Positions 58,501 through 64,000 of a stretch of 64,000 nt of DNA are shown here, piece after piece. The DNA is taken from positions 22,741,246 to 22,805,245 of the forward strand of contig OW203773.1 of the NCBI GenBank assembly GCA_934045905.1. Reading direction: 5' to 3'. The position numbers and the translations under genes were made by a program. Origin of the DNA: Leuctra nigra. Its lineage: Eukaryota; Arthropoda; Insecta; Plecoptera; Leuctridae. The stretch's first letter is position 1. Each line of letters opens with the position of its first letter. The notes beneath the pieces are model-generated. The model worked only from the letters and a program-made list of their open reading frames with translations, ran no database searches and was not told where the DNA came from.

Positions 58501-59495
58501 CTTGACAAGAAGACAAGAATGAGTAGTGTGGCAGTTGCTGTTAGGTCCACATGGTGAGGGGGCACATGGGTTACCTTGACAAGAATACAAGAATTAGTAG
58601 TGTGGCAGTTGCTGTTAGGTCCACATGGTGAGGGGGCACATGTGTTACCTTGACAAGAAGACAAGAATGAGTAGTGTGGCAGTTGCTGTTAGGTCCACAT
58701 GGCGAAGGGGAACATGGGTAACCTTGACAAGAAGACAAGAATGAGTAGTGTGGCAGTTGCTGTTAGGTTCACATGGTGAGGGGGCACACGGGTTACCTTG
58801 ACAAGAAGACAAGAATGAGTAGTGTGGCAGTTGCTGTTAGGTCCACATGGCGAGGGGGCACATGGGTTACCTTGACAAGAATACAAGAATTAGTAGTGTG
58901 GCAGTTGCTGTAAGGTCCACATGGTGAGGGGGCACATGTGTTACCTTGACAAGAAGACAAGAATGAGTAGTGTGGCAGTTGCTGTTAGGTCCACATGGCG
59001 AAGGGGAACATGGGTAACCTTGACAAGAAGACAAGAATGAGTAGTGTGGCAGTTGCTGTTAGGTCCACATGGTGAGGGGGCACATGTGTTACCTTGACAA
59101 GAAGACAAGAATGAGTAGTGTGGCAGTTGCTGTTAGGTCCACATGGCGAAGGGGAACATGGGTAACCTTGACAAGAAGACAAGAATGAGTAGTGTGGCAG
59201 TTGCTGTTAGGTCCACATGGTGAGGGGGAACATGGGTAACCTTGACAAGAAGACAAGAATGAGTAGTGTGGCAGTTGCTGTTAGGTCCACATGGTGAGGG
59301 GGCACACGGGTTACCTTGACAAGAAGACAAGAATTAGTAGTGTGGCCCCTGTTAGGTCCACATGGTGAGGGAGCACATGGGTTACCTTGACAAGAAGACA
59401 AGAATGAGTAGTGTGGCAGTTGCTGTTAGGTCCACATGGTGAGGGGGCACATGGGTTACCTTGACAAGAATACAAGAATTAGTAGTGTGGCAGAT
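58430..59495 (-). repeat. 74-bp tandem array overlapping a splice acceptor
   Basis: GTCCACATGG recurs 14 times at exact 74-bp steps from 58471 to 59430 (one step is 71). Each unit holds, on the - strand, an intron end (TCTTGTCTTCTTGTCAAG) plus the first about 45 nt of the EGF exon (NPCAPSPCGPNSNC). Only the unit nearest 58500 is followed by the rest of the exon. Variant bases show a four-unit higher-order repeat (units 1-4 and 5-8). Confidence 0.95.
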
Positions 59496-59600
59496 GACAC
59501 TAACTTTCCGCAAGCACGTAGGAAGGGGGGATGGGGGTCAATGACCCCCCATTTTTCATCTCGACACCCCTAGATGTCACCCCCAGACATATAACAATAT

Positions 59601-60491
59601 TTGAGCGAGCGAAGCGAGCGTCTCCTTTTGGTTCTTTTGGCACGGACCTCTGTTTTTTTTTTTTTTTTTGTCTGTCGTCTGCTTGTATACAGGTCACACC
59701 GTTTATTCGATCGAGCTGAAATTTTGCACACATGTCCAGACCAAATATGAGATTTGCAGACCCTAATTTTTTTGAAATCCCCTGATTAGTTCAAATTTTA
59801 AAAAATGTATCTTTCGATTGGTTGCTCTATATCATTTTGAAATTTAGTAAAGTCATTGCAGCCAACATTTTACCCAATCATAAAAAATGTCAGCAAAATC
59901 CTCCCATTGGTTCAAATTTGAAACCATTTTTCCGGTGATTTTTGTTATTTAAACTAGAACCGATTGACCGACCAACTTAAAATTTCGCATGGTCATTTAT
60001 GGTATTTTTGCCAATTTTCAGTCTAATCTGACGTTATTTTCAAAAGTTTTTGTAATTTTAGGGACATTTTGTTGTATTGGCTGTCAAATTCACGGCGACT
60101 TCGAATCTTCAGTTCAAGGCAAGGTAGTTCGATCAGAAAGTTTCAAACGATATGAAACTAATAATGACCGTTCAACAGATTGATCTGATTTTGTGTACAC
60201 AGTAATATCATATCATATGAGTGGTCCCAGGTATATTGTTTGAAAGATATCCTGTGATTTTTGAAACTTAACAAGGTACCGTTCAATCAAAGGTTTAATC
60301 GATCAACTTAAAACTTAGCAAGGTTATTGGGACCAATATTTTTGGAGATTTTGGAGATATTTATACAAGTCTGTGACGAAATTCAAGAATAATTGGCTTT
60401 TAATGAAATTTTCGATAGACATAATTTCGGATCAGAGTGTTGCGTGTATCCGTGCTCGCTCATCAACGCGTTACTCAGAGCGTTTTCCTAG
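59601..60491 (+). mobile_element. Helitron-like element, copy B (best preserved)
   Basis: TTGAGCGAGCGAAGCGAGCG at the left and CTCATCAACGCGTTACTCAG-AGCG-TTTTCCTAG at the right: a CGCTC/GAGCG stem just before CTAG. 891 bp without Rep/helicase. Flanks show no duplication. Confidence 0.6.
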
Positions 60492-60751
60492 TGATAAAGA
60501 GATACACAAATTCACAAATTTGCTCAAAGATACTAACATGATCATCCTCATGACCTGACGCCGATATCGTGACCCGATACACACGACATATTCTTCATTT
60601 GTGATTCTAATACACGGTGGCTTTATTATATCCGTTCCTCAGAGGTAGGTATTTATCCTGGAGCTGATTGCCATTTGTTCTGAATTTCTCGGTGCACACA
60701 TTTGGATTGATGTAATCTAGCTCTAGCTAGTACAGTATTGGAATTGTATCT

Positions 60752-60855
60752 CGATCATCCCTACGCTTATACCATCCCGCCGTACAACGGAGATCGTACA
60801 GTGGTATACCAGCGCTCCGTTGTATGGCGGGAAGGTATAAGCGTAGGGATGATCG
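60752..60855. repeat. Near-perfect hairpin, 41-bp arms
   Basis: The arm 60752-60793 (ending CCGCCGTACAACGGAG) is complementary to 60815-60855 with two mismatches. The loop is 21-22 nt. It sits just left of the foldback at 60863. Confidence 0.85.
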
Positions 60856-60862
60856 TGATATA

Positions 60863-61687
60863 CCGGGTGGCGCAAAAAAAAATCCACCTGATTGAGAGGT
60901 CACCATATCGAAACTATTATAGATAGGATTCTGAAATTTGTACACATATTAGAAAACATACCACAATTTAATATGTGCAAGTTTCAAAAACATTACTATT
61001 GTAGGAAAAAAGTAACAGACGATCAAATTTGGTTGTCAAAAAATTTATTAAACGGAGCTCAAATAGCGCGCGTCGAGAAAATTTCCAATGGCCGGTACGC
61101 TGTTTCTTCAAAACTACTTATGAGATCAAGCTGAAAATTTCAAAATATATTGAAAATATATTAGGATCGATTGTGTAAAAATTTAAGTCGATTTGAATGA
61201 ATGGAACGAAAATTATGGTATTTTGAAGTTGAGCGTAAAATCAGAAAACGAAGATTATTTCTAAACTTTTATTACACACGTTATAAATGTGATTATTTTC
61301 CCACTTTTCTGTTTTCAAGCTCAACTTCAAGATTCCATAATTTTCGTTCCTTTAATTCAAATTGATTGAAATTTTTACACGATCGATCTTAATCTATTTT
61401 GAATATAATTTGAAATTTTCAGCTTGATATCGTACGTAGTTTTGAAGAAACAGCGTCCCGACCATTAGGTTTTCTCGACGCGCGCCATTTGAGCTCGGTT
61501 TAATCAATTTTTTGACAACCAAATTTGAACAGCTGTTACTTTTTTCCTACAATAGTAATGTTTTTGAAACTTGCACATATTACATTTTGGAATGTTTTCT
61601 AATATGTGTACAAATTTCAGAATCCTATCTATAATAATTTAGATGTAGTTACCTCTCAATCAGGGGGATTTTTTTTGCGCCACACGG
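60863..61687. mobile_element. 825-bp foldback element with TA duplication
   Basis: CCGGGTGGCGCAAAAAAAA at the left and GCGCCACACGG at the right, flanked by TA (60861-60862 and 61688-61689). The two halves are inverse copies over about 400 bp each, folding near 61270. Same family as 36168-36740. The short open frames inside are by-products. Confidence 0.75.
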
Positions 61688-61689
61688 TA

Positions 61690-63169
61690 TTTCCAACACC
61701 CTACCTACCATTTGACTGATGTTAACAAATACAGTTATATTGAAGTATTCTCTTACACAATGGCCCATGTCACCATTGCATATGATCGGATGAAGTCATA
61801 GCTCAGAATTACTGATTTTTGAGCGCACTTTGAGAAACATTGAAATTGACTTCCGCCCATCTACCTCTAAGGTACGCCTATCAGTAAATGATGTTTAAAA
61901 CATTATCAACAGTAACTTAACGTCGTTTACATGACTCAATATACACCAATATAAGTAAATATGAAACTAAGGAAAATTATTTCTCAAGAAAATATATATC
62001 AACTCTATCGGCTTTGGTTTGATGGTTCACGGCCTATTATGAATTCAGACCAAAAGAAAATACGAAAAATAACGTTTGAAGTTTCTTGCCGGGATGACGT
62101 TTTCAATGTTATGTACGGGTTTGGACAGTTATTGTGTGTTGAATAAATTTGTTTCAAGCACAAAAGTATAAGGTATGCGTGTGGGGTGAGTTTCGGCAAT
62201 TTATTTATTTACAAAAATCAGAAGACGTAATTTTGGACGTGATGGGCAATGAAAGTCGGCAATTTTATATAAATTGAGCGTGAGGCGCGCGCAAGCGTCC
62301 CAAAGACAGAATCACAGACAGACAGAACTGGGTAACTATAAGTAAGATTGTCTAAAGTTTACACAGAATTGCATATCACACATGTAAATTTCTTTGAAAA
62401 GAATGCAAAATTGCTTCAAATTCGAATCGTTTGTATCAAAAAATAATCTGGGGGGCGCGCGCCCCCCAACCCCTTGTAACGGCCCTCTGCCTTTTCCTCA
62501 CATTCATCGATCTCCGAAAATGTTGACCACCTCCCCCCCCCCCCCCCCCACACACACACTCAAAGTAAAGTTCCTACGCCCCTGACTTTCCGTGTTGTCA
62601 CAGAATATACATGGAATGTGCATACATAGTTGTTAAATTGAGACCTGAAGGTGATTCAAGAACGTTTTCCAATTCCATTCTGTAGGAATTCCATTGCATG
62701 GAATCGAATTCCAGTGGAATTGGGAATTTAAATAATCCAGAATTGGGTCCCGTGTGTCCCTATTAACAAGTTGTCCGTTTGGAAGTGGGAACTTTGGGGT
62801 GATAAAATTTAAAAAATGCATTGATAAAGGTCATATAATTACCTACTAAAACATTAAAGTAAGATACGCATTTGAAAAAAAATATATTACAAAATTGGGA
62901 AATGTTTTGTAAAAGGGCTTCCAAAATTTACATATTTATAATACATTCGATGACGTTTCAGTTTCCGTTGAAACTTTTTGTTGTTTTAAACCAATATTAT
63001 TGAATTTTTAGCCCAATACTAAGAGATTATTATATTTGTATGATGCTGAGTAGTTGCATTATTGTTATTTCTGAGTATGTATTCATTAATATAAAAACCA
63101 ATACAAAATTACAAAACTAATAATTACTCTATATTAATAATGTTTTGTTAACTATTCGGAAACTATTCA
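61690..63169. other. Intergenic, old hAT-like fragment at about 62445-62590
   Basis: No gene seen. GGGGGGCGCGCGCCCCCC and, inverted, CAGGGGCGTAGGAACTTT are typical of decayed hAT-type elements. Otherwise AT-rich. A 'gagcgtgaggcgcgcgcaagcg' word at 62275 recalls the Helitron-like terminus but is not a match I trust. Confidence 0.4.
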
Positions 63170-63400
63170 CACTATTCTGCTACTAGGCCAACGGCGATAG
63201 TTAAATGATAATGATGATTAAGAATAAGAATAAGAGTAACGTTGGGAAGGAGGCGGTGGTGACCAATCTGGAATCTAGACTTGTCCCTATGACAAGTATT
63301 GTCCCTAGACCAATGATTAGTCTGATTTATTTCACATGCAGTTGTTTGACTTGGCTAGTAGCAAAACTATTACACACAAACCGTATCATTTGCAGCCCGA
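63170..63400 (+). repeat. SINE-related fragment
   Basis: 'actaggccaacggcgatagttaaatgataatgatgatt' and 'gggaaggaggcggtggtgacc' follow the order of the SINE at 31300-31400. 'cagcccgaaccggcgatctc' resembles the inverted B-box region. Diverged. Confidence 0.4.
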
Positions 63401-63519
63401 ACCGGCGATCTCATTTATTTCAATTTGTCCCTAAACTATTAATTTGGGTTTTATTTATGAAATTGGTCTATGAAATTAAATATTAATAAATTTGTCATTA
63501 TAAAACTTGGCTAAAGCTG

Positions 63520-63945
63520 GGTTCCCATACTTCGCTTTCGCTTCGCATTCGGTTCGCTTTCGCATAATGGCTACCTTTTAACACAGAAAATCGTCCATGT
63601 TTAATTTCGTCTCCGAAATGCAAAAATGTTGGACCAACTTCAACTTCGACGAAACCAAAACGCGCGAAATCCGGAAGTGATGCGATATATCGAATCTCCA
63701 TTTCCGGTCGATCTCGAGCTTATATTCGATATTCGAATAATGAACATATGTTTTGACGTTTTGATGTTTCAACTTTCAAGTTTCACTTTTTCCGCATTTT
63801 CTTGCCTTTCTTGCTTATTATCTGATTATTATCCGTCATTTTGTTAACTGTTGGCAGAATACTATTTATGTTTCGCGTATTCATGGATACGCGAAACGCG
63901 CGAAACAGAAATTATGAAAACGACTACAAACTTCGCGACGCGAAA
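63520..63945. repeat. GCGAAACGCG-rich repeat, second copy
   Basis: Begins 'tgggttcccatacttcgctttcgcttcgc' and contains a TTTCGCGTATTCATGGATAC...GCGAAACGCGCGAAAC palindromic region (63872-63905), similar in style to 54690-55090. Confidence 0.4.
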
Positions 63946-63948
63946 GCC

Positions 63949-64000
63949 TCGGTTCTCGTTAGATCACCGAGGTTAAGCAACATTGAGCGCGGTCAGCGAT
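63949..64000 (+). rRNA. 5S rRNA-like fragment cut by window end
   Basis: TCGGTTCTCGTTAGATCACC followed by GAGGTTAAGCAACATTGAGC and GCGGTCAG matches the internal part of metazoan 5S rRNA, including the box A region. The expected first 25-30 nt of 5S are not present upstream, so it is either a 5'-truncated pseudogene or part of a 5S-derived SINE continuing beyond the window. Confidence 0.55.

Noticed and set aside
58190..58522. 110-aa + strand frame
   Set aside because: Antisense shadow of the EGF/DPY exon at 58201-58500.
58500..59495. Tandem array as a CRISPR-like or satellite DNA array
   Set aside because: Units are contiguous 74-mers with no unique spacers, and each contains exon and acceptor sequence.
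60892..61134. 80-aa frame
   Set aside because: Lies within one arm of the foldback element and has no domain.

Overview
The window looks like an AT-rich arthropod nuclear genome, most likely an insect. Genes are split into short exons with GT/AG introns and AATAAA signals. It holds a DUF1091/CheB-like secreted protein pair and a Dumpy-type EGF gene, plus a dense transposon load: an R4/Dong LINE, a Penelope-like element, a Ty3/gypsy element, Helitron-like elements and many TIR elements. I cannot place it to order; a hemipteran is possible but unproven. No bacterial, CRISPR or phage feature is seen.

Layout. (1) 1-21.1 kb, + strand: two tandem paralogues of a four-exon secreted DUF1091-like gene. 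Copy A has its first exon off the left edge (exons 1116-4523); copy B is complete (14914-21069, 193 aa). Between them lie a hAT-like MITE, a hairpin-capped repeat, two R4/Dong-type LINEs stacked head to tail in one TAA microsatellite, and Helitron-like elements. (2) 21.8-26.2 kb: a broken Penelope-like element on the - strand, split inside its GIY-YIG domain by a 3.1-kb inverted-repeat element and followed by a hammerhead-like motif. (3) 27.3-29.6 kb: a second hairpin-capped repeat with an array of ETS/CRE-like motifs. (4) 30.2-37.1 kb, - strand: a five-exon gene for a signal peptide plus the two FGF-binding Ig domains of an FGF-receptor ectodomain, with no kinase domain in the window. (5) 39.0-40.6 kb, - strand: remains of a Dumpy-type EGF gene broken by a transposon and a stop codon. 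(6) 41.0-45.6 kb: a full-length Ty3/gypsy element with near-identical 196-bp LTRs and a 5-bp target duplication, but a crippled gag-pol. (7) 49.1-58.5 kb, - strand: the 3' part of a gene with Dumpy-type EGF/DPY modules and a C-terminal trefoil-like repeat domain. Its most upstream visible exon abuts a 14-copy, 74-bp tandem array that duplicates the splice acceptor. (8) 59.5-64 kb: repeats, foldbacks and a 5S rRNA-like fragment at the right edge.

The host genes are all of secreted or extracellular type: lipid-recognition-like proteins, an FGFR-like ectodomain and EGF/DPY proteins. Exon assignments rest on matching splice phases at every junction I could check by eye (noted per gene). Most intron and intergenic DNA is transposon-derived. 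Several insertions can be dated relative to one another because an uninterrupted copy of the same repeat or duplicated intron is also in the window.
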